Assembly: GCA_900551105.1 (NCBI GenBank)
Contig: URUT01000001.1
Span: 1 to 64,000 of the forward strand
DNA length: 64,000 nt
Direction: 5' to 3'
Source of the DNA: an uncultured Mycoplasmatota bacterium
GTDB lineage: Bacteria; Bacillota_I; Bacilli_A; RF39; UBA660
Made by a program: the position numbers and the translations under genes. Shown here piece by piece: positions 24,245-31,894 of the stretch. The number at the start of each line of letters is the position of its first letter. Positions within the stretch are counted from its first letter, which is position 1. Below the pieces are notes generated by a model, which saw only the letters and a list, made by a program, of their open reading frames with translations, did no database searches and was not told the origin of the DNA.

Positions 24245-24460
24245 ATGAATAAAGTACCAAATATAATTAGTACAAAAGATTTAGATTATCTAAGTGACAT
24301 GTTTAACTGGAACTACGGCGCATACAAATCTTGCATCAATATGCTTGAAGAAATCACTGATCAAAAGCTATGTAATTTAGCTTCAAAATGTGCAAAATTA
24401 TTTGCAACTAACATGGATAATGTTTTAAACATTCTAGAAAGTGGTGAAGCAAATGAATAA
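24245..24460 (+). CDS. Small helical protein upstream of a CotF-like gene
   Basis: A 71-residue, mostly helical protein (ISTKDLDYLSDMFNWNYG, then two helices with Cys residues). It has a strong GGGAGG ribosome binding site and overlaps the CotF-like gene by eight bases, so the two are cotranslated. In spore formers small partners of this kind accompany CotF-domain coat proteins. I place it as spore-associated with modest confidence. A -10-like TATAAT at 24201-24206 may start the operon. Confidence 0.6.
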   Translation: MNKVPNIISTKDLDYLSDMFNWNYGAYKSCINMLEEITDQKLCNLASKCAKLFATNMDNVLNILESGEANE

Positions 24461-24776
24461 AAATATGGTTCAAAATAAAAAAACAACCACGCCAAAAGGT
24501 ATTTGTTTAAACGATAAAGATTATATGAATAGTATCTTATCATCTCTTAAAGAAATGAGTAAGAATTACACAGTAGCGCTAACTGAAGCTAGTAATGAAA
24601 CTTTATTTAAATCAATAAAAAAAGATTTTGACAATATCATTAAAATGCAAAGAGAAGTTTATGAAGAAATGTTTACAAATGGCTGGTATGCTTTAGAAAA
24701 ATCTGAAACCACAAAAATCAAAACTAAATATGATATGTTATGTACTGAACTAAGTGATTTAGAAAGTGAGGAATAA
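24453..24776 (+). CDS. Spore coat protein, CotF domain
   Basis: The 107-residue protein matches the Coat_F pattern: LNDKDYMNSILSSLKEMSKNY, then ALTEASNETLFKSIKKDF and the end motif MFTNGWYALE. CotF-type proteins are ferritin-like helical proteins of the spore coat, transcribed in the mother cell. The ATG at 24453 is preferred; it lies behind GGTGAAGC and overlaps the upstream gene. Together with sigK and the YjcZ-like gene it supports sporulation. Confidence 0.85.
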   Translation: MNKNMVQNKKTTTPKGICLNDKDYMNSILSSLKEMSKNYTVALTEASNETLFKSIKKDFDNIIKMQREVYEEMFTNGWYALEKSETTKIKTKYDMLCTELSDLESEE

Positions 24777-24793
24777 TCCTCATTTTTTCTTTT
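24767..24793 (+). terminator. Terminator after the coat operon
   Basis: TGAGG (24767-24771) pairs with CCTCA (24778-24782), followed by TTTTTT. Short but typical. Confidence 0.6.
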
Positions 24794-24825
24794 ATTTTAT
24801 CAAAAACATGATATAATACTTATAT

Positions 24826-24901
24826 GCTGAAATAGCTCAATCGGTAGAGCAACGCCCTCGTAACGCGTAGGTTGTAGGTTCAAGTCCTATTTTCAGCACC
24901 A
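24826..24901 (+). tRNA. tRNA-Thr (anticodon CGT)
   Basis: A 76-base cloverleaf with encoded CCA. GCTGAAA pairs perfectly with TTTCAGC. The anticodon loop CTCGTAA gives CGT. The anticodon stem ACGCC/CGCGT has a C-C mismatch next to the loop. The T arm is GTAGG-TTCAAGT-CCTAT. A -10 TATAAT lies at 24812-24817 without a clear -35. Confidence 0.88.
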
Positions 24902-25079
24902 TTAAAATGCTCAAAACCCTTAAAGTAGGGCTTTTTTGTGACTTTTTTTCAAAAGGTAAGGTAATTTTCCATACTTTTCATCTATTTCGTGTCAATTTTT
25001 TATTTAAATATTTCTAGTATTTCAAACTAATCTATGTTACAATTTACTTAACAAATAAATAGTATAATATGGAGGAAAA

Positions 25080-26114
25080 ATGAAAAAGAAAACTTTATAT
25101 ATCTTATTTAGTGCTTTAATGATTATTGCACTAACAGGGTGCGGAAAAACCATCACAAAAGAAAATAATGTTAAAATTAAAGATGCCGAAACTAAATCAA
25201 TCAAATTCACGGACTTTGATAACGGTTTAATTAAAATGAAAGTACCTGACGGCTGGAAAGTTGACGTTTTAGGTGATTATATTCATTACACAGTTAAAGC
25301 ATATAACCCTCAGAAACCAATTTATCAATTTTATTTTAACTTAAAGGTTGAAGGATTTAATAAGAGTGAAGAAGCAAAAAAATGGCAACAAAAATATTAT
25401 CCTGACAGCATATTTGCTAAAGCATCAGTTATTGCTACTAAAGATACTGAAGGATATTACAAAATTTTTAACGATATGGGGCCTCTAAACAACACCGAAA
25501 AGTTTACATTCCCAACTCTAACTGATTTTACAGTAATTGAAAATCTTGGCCAAGGCGTTTTCGGTGGTGACACTTTAAGAGCAACCTTTAAAGATGCAAA
25601 TAACGAAGAAGGGGAAGGCATCTTTACAGCATACGTTTATGATGCTGGACCATATTATGTAAACGAAAATATAATATCTGGTAAAAAAATAGACACTTAC
25701 TATTTAAGTGTATATGATTCAATATTTATTACAGCTCCAAAAGACGAATTTATCAATTGGGAAGAAACCCTAAATACAATTGCTGGTTCACTAGAATTTA
25801 CTGACACCTTTTTAAATGGATTTAATAAAGAACAAGATGCTGTAATGAAAAATTTCCAAAGTATCAGAAATATCTGTAATCAAATATCTGATGGAATTAT
25901 GGACTCTTGGGCAAAAAGAAGTGCAAGCTTTGATATTATGAGTCAAAAACAAAGTGATGCAACTCTTGGCTATGAAAGAGTTTATGATACTGAAACAAAT
26001 GAAACCTATAAAGCATATAACGGATTTACCGATGACTATGATGGCGAAAGATATAAATCAGTAACTGATGAAATGTATACTAAAGGAATCAGTGGTTATA
26101 TTGAAAAGGATTAG
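25080..26114 (+). CDS. Lipoprotein of unknown function
   Basis: The 344-residue protein has a lipoprotein signal peptide ending in the lipobox LTGC (Cys21), then a beta-rich soluble region that starts with LIKMKVPDGWKVDVLGDY and contains many Tyr and Asp residues. The C-terminal part (QKQSDATLGYERVYDTETNE, then FTDDYDGERYKSVTDEMYTKG) recalls the glycine/tyrosine-rich tail seen in some uncharacterised lipoproteins of gut Firmicutes. I recognise no family. GGAGG precedes the start. The promoter of the third RNA locus begins immediately after its stop. Confidence 0.75.
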   Translation: MKKKTLYILFSALMIIALTGCGKTITKENNVKIKDAETKSIKFTDFDNGLIKMKVPDGWKVDVLGDYIHYTVKAYNPQKPIYQFYFNLKVEGFNKSEEAKKWQQKYYPDSIFAKASVIATKDTEGYYKIFNDMGPLNNTEKFTFPTLTDFTVIENLGQGVFGGDTLRATFKDANNEEGEGIFTAYVYDAGPYYVNENIISGKKIDTYYLSVYDSIFITAPKDEFINWEETLNTIAGSLEFTDTFLNGFNKEQDAVMKNFQSIRNICNQISDGIMDSWAKRSASFDIMSQKQSDATLGYERVYDTETNETYKAYNGFTDDYDGERYKSVTDEMYTKGISGYIEKD

Positions 26115-26152
26115 AACTTGAAAAGAGATCTTCTTTTTTGTATAATGTATTT

Positions 26153-26263
26153 GTCAAGGAAACTTGCATAAAATAAAAAAGGAACATCTAATTTTAGCAG
26201 GTTGGGGGTTGTCGATATGTTGGTTTCACCTAAATCATTGCTGAGTTAGGTGATTTTCTTTTT
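26153..26263 (+). ncRNA. Candidate antitoxin RNA, locus 3 (partner truncated)
   Basis: The promoter is TTGAAA (26118-26123), 17 bp, TATAAT (26141-26146), closer to consensus than in loci 1 and 2. The RNA starts with the same CAAG-GAAA-CTTG hairpin (26155-26166) and A-rich linker, keeps a central hairpin (arms around 26182-26190 and 26201-26210) and ends in TCACCTAA/TTAGGTGA (26226-26253) plus T run, almost the terminator of locus 2. The opposing peptide frame has lost its start (26262-26315), so this RNA may act alone, for example on the peptides of the other loci. Confidence 0.6.
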
Positions 26264-26315
26264 ATACTAAAACTACGAATAGTAATAATACTAATAGGAA
26301 GATAATAATGATTAA
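26262..26315 (-). pseudogene. Remnant of a hydrophobic type I toxin-like peptide
   Basis: The minus strand keeps the membrane part LIIIIFLLVLLLFVVLV and TAA, aligned with the peptide of locus 1 (ISSLIIIIFLLIALLF), but the M-x-K-K-D-F-L start and its ribosome binding site are gone, replaced by the start region of the gene at 26328. The junction is at about 26315. Confidence 0.65.
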
Positions 26316-26327
26316 GGAGCGAAATCT

Positions 26328-27215
26328 ATGATTTTATTTGCTAGCGGTCGAACAGACATACCTGCCTTTTACTCAAACTGGTTTCTAAATAGGGTAGATG
26401 CGGGCTTTGTAGATGTAAGAAATCCTTTTAACCCAAATCTAATAAGTAGAATTAACTTTAGCGATGTAGATTTAATCATGTTTTGTAGTAAAAATCCGAT
26501 ACCAATAATTGATAAATTAGACAAAATAAAACTACCGTTATTATTTCACGTAACAATAACGCCATACGGCCGTGACATTGAACCAAATATTATAGATAAA
26601 ACTGGGATTATTGAAGGCGTAAAAAAACTATCTTTAAAACTGGGCATTGATAATGTCGTATTAAGATATGATCCCATCTTTCTAAGTGAAAAATATAACG
26701 TAGAATACCACATCAAAGCTTTTAATAAACTTTGCACAAAGCTAAATGGTTATGTTAATAAAGTAATCATCTCTTTTATGGACGAATATAAAAATGTAAA
26801 AAATAACAAAAACATCCTAAAATATCGCATTATTACTAAAGATGACTACAAACAAATAGGTCTAGCTTTTAGTAAAATAGCCAGCAAAAATAATATGACC
26901 GTCCAAACTTGCTTTGAAGACAAAGACTTAATTGAATACGGCTTTATTAAAGGCGAATGTCTTTCTCATGAACTCGCTTATTATTTAACTGGCAAAAAAT
27001 ATAAAACCTCAAACGTAAGAAAAGAAAAAAAGTGTTCCTGCGTGCAGATGGTTGATATTGGTGATTATAATTCATGCATGCACTTATGTAAATATTGCTA
27101 TGCTAATTATGATGAAAAAGCTGTAAGTACCAATTTTAAAAATCATGACGATAACTCATCTTTACTAATTGGACACATTAAAGATAATGACACAATCAAA
27201 ATCAGAACCAAATAA
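26328..27215 (+). CDS. DUF1848 family protein
   Basis: The 295-residue protein matches DUF1848: SGRTDIPAFYSNWFLNRVDAGF at the start in two blocks, VRNPFNPN, FCSKNPIP, FHVTITPYGRDIEPN and a Cys-rich end with CSCVQMVDIG and CMHLCKYCYANY. The C-x2-C-x2-C-like end suggests an iron-sulfur cluster and the fold resembles radical SAM barrels, but the reaction is unknown. AAGGAG provides the ribosome binding site. Its insertion point coincides with loss of the third peptide gene. Confidence 0.88.
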   Translation: MILFASGRTDIPAFYSNWFLNRVDAGFVDVRNPFNPNLISRINFSDVDLIMFCSKNPIPIIDKLDKIKLPLLFHVTITPYGRDIEPNIIDKTGIIEGVKKLSLKLGIDNVVLRYDPIFLSEKYNVEYHIKAFNKLCTKLNGYVNKVIISFMDEYKNVKNNKNILKYRIITKDDYKQIGLAFSKIASKNNMTVQTCFEDKDLIEYGFIKGECLSHELAYYLTGKKYKTSNVRKEKKCSCVQMVDIGDYNSCMHLCKYCYANYDEKAVSTNFKNHDDNSSLLIGHIKDNDTIKIRTK

Positions 27216-27243
27216 AAAGGCTTAAACACTTCTTAAGCCTTTT
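27215..27243. terminator. Bidirectional terminator between DUF1848 and tetR genes
   Basis: An 11-base perfect stem AAAAGGCTTAA (27215-27225) with TTAAGCCTTTT (27233-27243), A run and T run on either side, serving both convergent genes. Confidence 0.85.
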
Positions 27244-27814
27244 AAATTGCATCAATATTATCAGGAAGTAGTTTATCTAAATAACCAATAACCTCTTCTT
27301 TAGTATATTTATTTTCAGTAATCCAATCTATTCCGACGTTAATAATTGCTCCTAAATAAAACTTGATTATAATATCAGCAGGTACGTTAGACTTTGTACT
27401 ACCTAAATCTAAAACTCTTTTACGAATATCTTTATTAACAACATCAATAATAATATCCATCATCACGCCATTACGGTTATTAACCATTATTGCACTATAA
27501 ATATTTTTCTTATCCTCAATATGCGTTAAAACCAACTTTATAAGTTCCATATAATACTCTTTGGTATTTAAAATATTCTTATTTGTATCTAAATAACTAG
27601 TCAAACTATCTTTAAATGTATCTAAAAAATCTACTAAAAACTCATACTTATCTTCAAAGTGCGCATAAAAAGTAGAGCGGTTAACCAAAGCCTTATTACA
27701 AATCTCTGAAACCTTTATTTCTTCAAAAGTTCTATCCTTCATTAAATCAACAAGTGCTAAATATAATGCATTCTTAGTTTTTACAATTCTTAAATCCTTT
27801 TTTTCTTCTTTCAT
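27242..27814 (-). CDS. TetR/AcrR family transcriptional regulator
   Basis: The 190-residue protein has an N-terminal TetR HTH (TKNALYLALVDLMKDRTFEEIKVSEICNKALV in sequence, then NRSTFYAHFEDKYEFL) and a helical ligand-binding C-terminus of the DhaS/TetR_C_7-like sort. ATG 27814 is chosen; GTG 27823 forms part of GTGATTG. It is divergent from the MMPL transporter gene 174 bp away, so it probably represses that gene and itself. An imperfect inverted repeat TTGTTTAA ... TTTAACAA between about 27876 and 27906 is a possible operator. Confidence 0.88.
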   Translation of the reverse strand: MKEEKKDLRIVKTKNALYLALVDLMKDRTFEEIKVSEICNKALVNRSTFYAHFEDKYEFLVDFLDTFKDSLTSYLDTNKNILNTKEYYMELIKLVLTHIEDKKNIYSAIMVNNRNGVMMDIIIDVVNKDIRKRVLDLGSTKSNVPADIIIKFYLGAIINVGIDWITENKYTKEEVIGYLDKLLPDNIDAI

Positions 27815-27988
27815 AACAATCACAAGTCAATTATAACGCAAATAAGCAATTTTTCGCAAGATAAAGTACTGACTGTTGTTTAATTAGCAATACATATTTA
27901 ACAAACTGTTGGAAAACATACAAAAAGCATAATTTTTATGTGTTATTTTTATTAAGTTGATAATAAAATGATTAACGAGGTGAGAAAA

Positions 27989-30900
27989 ATGGATAAACTA
28001 TCCGAGTTTATAACCAAAAAGAGTAAATTAATATTAATTTTATCTTTAATTCTTTTAGGTTTTTCTTTTATTGGTATGAAGCTTACAAAAATCAACTACG
28101 ATATTCTAGTATATCTTCCTGATGACATTGAAACCATTAAAGGTCAAAACATTTTAACAGATGACTTTTCTATGGGGTCTTATTCCATCGCAGTCATTGA
28201 AAATGCTAGTCCAAAAGAAATTCTTAATATAGAAGAAAAGATCAAGAAAGTAGATGGCGTAAACGAAGTTGCATCTATCTATGATGTCTTTGGAACTAAT
28301 ATTCCGTTAGAAATACTTCCAGAAGATGTTCTAGAAAAAGTTCATAATGACAACACAGACTTACTAATCGTAACTTTCAAAGATTCAACATCAAATGAAA
28401 ACACTATAAGTGCTGTTGAAGAAATTAGAAACCTAACAAACGATAACTATAAGTTTGGTGGTATGAGTTCTATGGTATTAGATACTATGAATCTGTCTGA
28501 AAAAGAAATAGCTGTTTATGTAACAATTGCTGTAATTCTTTGTTTAATAGTCTTAGAGCTATCACTTGATTCATACTTAGTACCAGTCTTATTACTATTA
28601 AATATCGGTATGGCTATTGTCTATAACTTAGGAACAAACATCTTCCTAGGGGAAATATCTTATATAACCAAAGCTTTAGTAGCTGTCCTACAATTAGGTG
28701 TTACCACAGACTTCTCAATATTCTTATATCATGCTTATGAGAAAAATAAAAAAACTGATTCTAAAGAAATTGCCATGAAAAAAGCCATCAAAGAAACCAT
28801 TGTTTCCGTAATTGGTTCATCAACCACAACCATCGCTGGCTTCCTTGTTTTATGTACAATGAGCCTAACTCTAGGTAAAGATTTAGGAATTGTTATGGCC
28901 AAAGGTGTTGCTCTAGGCGTTATTACCGTACTAACTGTTTTCCCAGCACTTTTATTATTCTTTGATAAACAAATAGCGAGAACTAGTCATAAAGTACTAA
29001 CACCAAAATTTGATAAAATAAACAAACAAATAGTAAAACATCATAAACTAATCTTTATTATATTTTTAATATTATTAGTTCCTGCATATCTTGCAAACTC
29101 TAAAGTAGAAGTTTACTACAAAATAGATAAAACCTTACCCGAAACCTTAGAAAGCATCACTGCAAATACTATTTTAAAAGAAAAATACAATATTGTAAGT
29201 CCTGAAATGATTATTACAAGTAAAGACTTAAAAACTAATGATATTAAAAATATGGTTAGAGAAATTAAACAAATTGATGGCATCGATTTTGTACTTTCTA
29301 AAAGTGATTTTGATGACTTAGGAATAAGCTCTAACATGCTACCAAGTGAAATAAGCTCACTATTTGAAAGTGAAAATTATCAAATGTTCCTAGTAAACTC
29401 CACTTACGAAGTTGCAAGTGATGAGTTAAATGAACAAGTAGTAAAAGTTAATGACATCGTAAAAAAATACGACAAAAATGGTATTGTAGCTGGTGAAGGT
29501 CCACTAATGAAAGACCTAATAAATATTAGTGATACAGACTTTAATAATGTTAATACCTCATCAATTGTTTGTATCTTCGTAATACTATTTATTGTCCTAA
29601 AATCATTTAGTTTGCCATTCTTATTAATTCTAGCTATTGAATTTGCAATCTGCGCAAATATGGGAATATCTTACTTTAGCGGTAAGGTCTTACCATTTGT
29701 CGCACCAATCGTATTAGGAACAATTCAGCTAGGAGCAACTATTGACTATGCAATTTTAATGACTACAACTTATTTAGAAAAACGAAAAACTCAAAGAAAA
29801 GAAGATGCTGTTTTAGCTACGCTTAACCAGTGTGGATCATCAGTATTTGTAAGTGGTCTATGCTTCTTTGCAGCAACATTTGGCGTCGGCGTTTATTCTC
29901 AGCTAGAAATGGTTGGTTCTCTGTGTACATTAATAAGTAGAGGAGCCCTATTAAGTATGCTTGTTGTAATAACTGTCTTACCATCAATTCTTCTTATCTT
30001 TGATAAAATTATACAAAAAACAAATATTGGAAAGGAAAAAATTATGAAAAATAAAAAATTAGCTTTATGCTCACTAATAGCATTATCAATCCCTCTAAAC
30101 ACCTTTGCACTTACCAAAAACGAAACTGTCTATAACAAACTATATCCAGATGGCACCATCAAAACCTCTTTTGTAAATGAAGAGTTATTAAATACTTCTA
30201 ATTTAAAAGAAATAAACGATGTTACATCACTAGAAGATATTATCAACTTAAGTGGTAATGAAACATTTACTAAAACAAACGATAAACTAACTTGGAATGC
30301 ATCAGGCAACAATATTTTCTATCAAGGTAAAACAACAAAAAAAGAACCAATATCATTTAAAGTAACTTATAAACTAGATGGTCAGGATATTTTACTAAAA
30401 GACTTACTTGGCAAAAGTGGTAAAGTAGAGATAAAAATAGAATACACTAATAACTCTAAAAAGAGTGTAAAAATAAATAATAATTATGAAACTATGTATA
30501 CACCATTTGTTGTGCTTACTAGTATTTCTTTAAACAATGACTGTAAAAACATCAGTATCACTAACGGAAAAATAATTAATAATGGAACGGGTAATGTAGC
30601 CTTTGCCATCGCTAGTCCAAATTTATCAGACAGCCTAAATATTAATAGTCTAAATACTTTAAATAAAACCGTAATAACTTACGATACAACTAAATTTGAA
30701 TTAGGAACTATTTATAGTGTGATTACCCCAAAGCTATTAAATAGTAGTGATTTATCAAAATTAAATAATATAACTGGTGTTAACAGTAAACTAGCCGAAC
30801 TAACTGAAAATGTTAATAAAATAGAAAACGGTAGTACCGATTTAAAAGATGGAAGTATCAAACTAAATACTAATGTTAAAAAGTTAAGCGATGCTCTAAC

Positions 30901-31750
30901 AAGCTTAGATGAAAATGTAACGGCTTTAAAAAATGGTAGTGTAGACATAGATAATGGAGTAGGCCAAGTAATAGAAAACATTAATAACATCAAACTATTA
31001 TTACCAGATAATACTAAAAGCATTACTAAAATGAATGACTTAATTGCTGCAAATAATAACACTATCAATAATCTAAGTGCACTAAATAGTACTATTAAAG
31101 AAAAATACGATAGTGCCAATTTAAAAGAATTATCTTATGAACTAATCTTAGGAAATGATTCTTTAGATAATAATACTAAAATAACCTTAATTAACTTAAA
31201 AAGCGAATATGAAAACCACTATGATAGTAATAATCAGTTAATCAGCCTATTAAAATTAAACGTTTCTGCTCTAGAAAGTAACATTAAAGAATTAGAAAGC
31301 TTAAGTGCTAAAGTAACCCAAATGTTACCAAAGATGGAAGCAGGCATCAGTAAACTTAAAACTGGTACTACTAGTTTAAGCACTAATATGGCAAAACTAA
31401 ATGTTGCAACTAACGAGTTAAATATCAAAGGAAAAACATTAGTAATTGGCACAACTAATTTAGAAGAAGGTTTAAAAACTTTAAACGAAGGAATAACAAT
31501 GTTAAATAATGAAGCTATCAAACCTATCACTAACAAAATAACTAATGAATTAATTCCTATGACAACTAGAGTAAAAGAACTAACAAAACTAGGGGAAAAT
31601 TACACATCATTTGCTGGCAGTAATGTAACCGGCGAAACTAAATTCATCTATGTAATCGACGGTGAAAAAGTTAAGGAAGAAAAAAATTCCACAGAAGAAA
31701 AGACTGAAAAAGACAATCTTTGGACAAGAATCAAAAATTTATTCAAATAG
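27989..31750 (+). CDS. MMPL/RND-family transporter fused to a secreted coiled-coil domain
   Basis: The 1253-residue protein has two MMPL (RND-like) halves, each with one helix, an extracellular domain and a helix bundle (about 1-330 and 340-675), with family motifs such as GVTTDFSIFLYHAYEKNKK and GATIDYAILMTTTYLEKR. From residue 686 a second part starts: MKNKKLALCSLIALSIPLN looks like a complete signal peptide, followed by a beta region and long coiled-coil repeats of the x3-Leu-x2-Gly type seen in YhgE/Pip-like proteins. A ribosome binding site AAAGGA lies seven bases before ATG 30044, so a separate 568-residue product is possible. The substrate is unknown; lipids or drugs are usual for the family. 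TetR lies divergently. Confidence 0.88.
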   Translation: MDKLSEFITKKSKLILILSLILLGFSFIGMKLTKINYDILVYLPDDIETIKGQNILTDDFSMGSYSIAVIENASPKEILNIEEKIKKVDGVNEVASIYDVFGTNIPLEILPEDVLEKVHNDNTDLLIVTFKDSTSNENTISAVEEIRNLTNDNYKFGGMSSMVLDTMNLSEKEIAVYVTIAVILCLIVLELSLDSYLVPVLLLLNIGMAIVYNLGTNIFLGEISYITKALVAVLQLGVTTDFSIFLYHAYEKNKKTDSKEIAMKKAIKETIVSVIGSSTTTIAGFLVLCTMSLTLGKDLGIVMAKGVALGVITVLTVFPALLLFFDKQIARTSHKVLTPKFDKINKQIVKHHKLIFIIFLILLVPAYLANSKVEVYYKIDKTLPETLESITANTILKEKYNIVSPEMIITSKDLKTNDIKNMVREIKQIDGIDFVLSKSDFDDLGISSNMLPSEISSLFESENYQMFLVNSTYEVASDELNEQVVKVNDIVKKYDKNGIVAGEGPLMKDLINISDTDFNNVNTSSIVCIFVILFIVLKSFSLPFLLILAIEFAICANMGISYFSGKVLPFVAPIVLGTIQLGATIDYAILMTTTYLEKRKTQRKEDAVLATLNQCGSSVFVSGLCFFAATFGVGVYSQLEMVGSLCTLISRGALLSMLVVITVLPSILLIFDKIIQKTNIGKEKIMKNKKLALCSLIALSIPLNTFALTKNETVYNKLYPDGTIKTSFVNEELLNTSNLKEINDVTSLEDIINLSGNETFTKTNDKLTWNASGNNIFYQGKTTKKEPISFKVTYKLDGQDILLKDLLGKSGKVEIKIEYTNNSKKSVKINNNYETMYTPFVVLTSISLNNDCKNISITNGKIINNGTGNVAFAIASPNLSDSLNINSLNTLNKTVITYDTTKFELGTIYSVITPKLLNSSDLSKLNNITGVNSKLAELTENVNKIENGSTDLKDGSIKLNTNVKKLSDALTSLDENVTALKNGSVDIDNGVGQVIENINNIKLLLPDNTKSITKMNDLIAANNNTINNLSALNSTIKEKYDSANLKELSYELILGNDSLDNNTKITLINLKSEYENHYDSNNQLISLLKLNVSALESNIKELESLSAKVTQMLPKMEAGISKLKTGTTSLSTNMAKLNVATNELNIKGKTLVIGTTNLEEGLKTLNEGITMLNNEAIKPITNKITNELIPMTTRVKELTKLGENYTSFAGSNVTGETKFIYVIDGEKVKEEKNSTEEKTEKDNLWTRIKNLFK

Positions 31751-31779
31751 AAATGTGCTAAATAAGGCACATTTTTTGA
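31751..31779 (+). terminator. Terminator after the MMPL gene
   Basis: AAATGTGC (31751-31758) pairs with GCACATTT (31767-31774), then TTT. Confidence 0.8.
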
Positions 31780-31825
31780 GTAAATTGTGGTAAAACGGAA
31801 AATTTTAGAGGTAACTTCTCACGCG

Positions 31826-31871
31826 AGTTTTCCACACTCCCAGTTGACACGGGGGGGGGTTGTTATATAAT
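31826..31871 (+). promoter_or_regulatory. Promoter with poly-G spacer (9 G), probably phase variable
   Basis: TTGACA (31844-31849), a C, nine G (31851-31859), then TTGTTA and TATAAT (31866-31871): a 16-bp spacer, one base longer than the otherwise matching promoter at 88-114. The box AGTTTTCCACA (31826-31836) lies 7 bp upstream of the -35, as in the other copies. The start site would be about 20 bases before the GTG start. Confidence 0.75.
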
Positions 31872-31894
31872 AAAAGAAGAAAATAGGTGGTAAA

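Noticed and set aside
30044..31750. Independent annotation of the C-terminal part of the MMPL fusion as a second gene
   Set aside because: The frame is continuous with the transporter, so it was annotated as one gene and the internal start was recorded as a finding.
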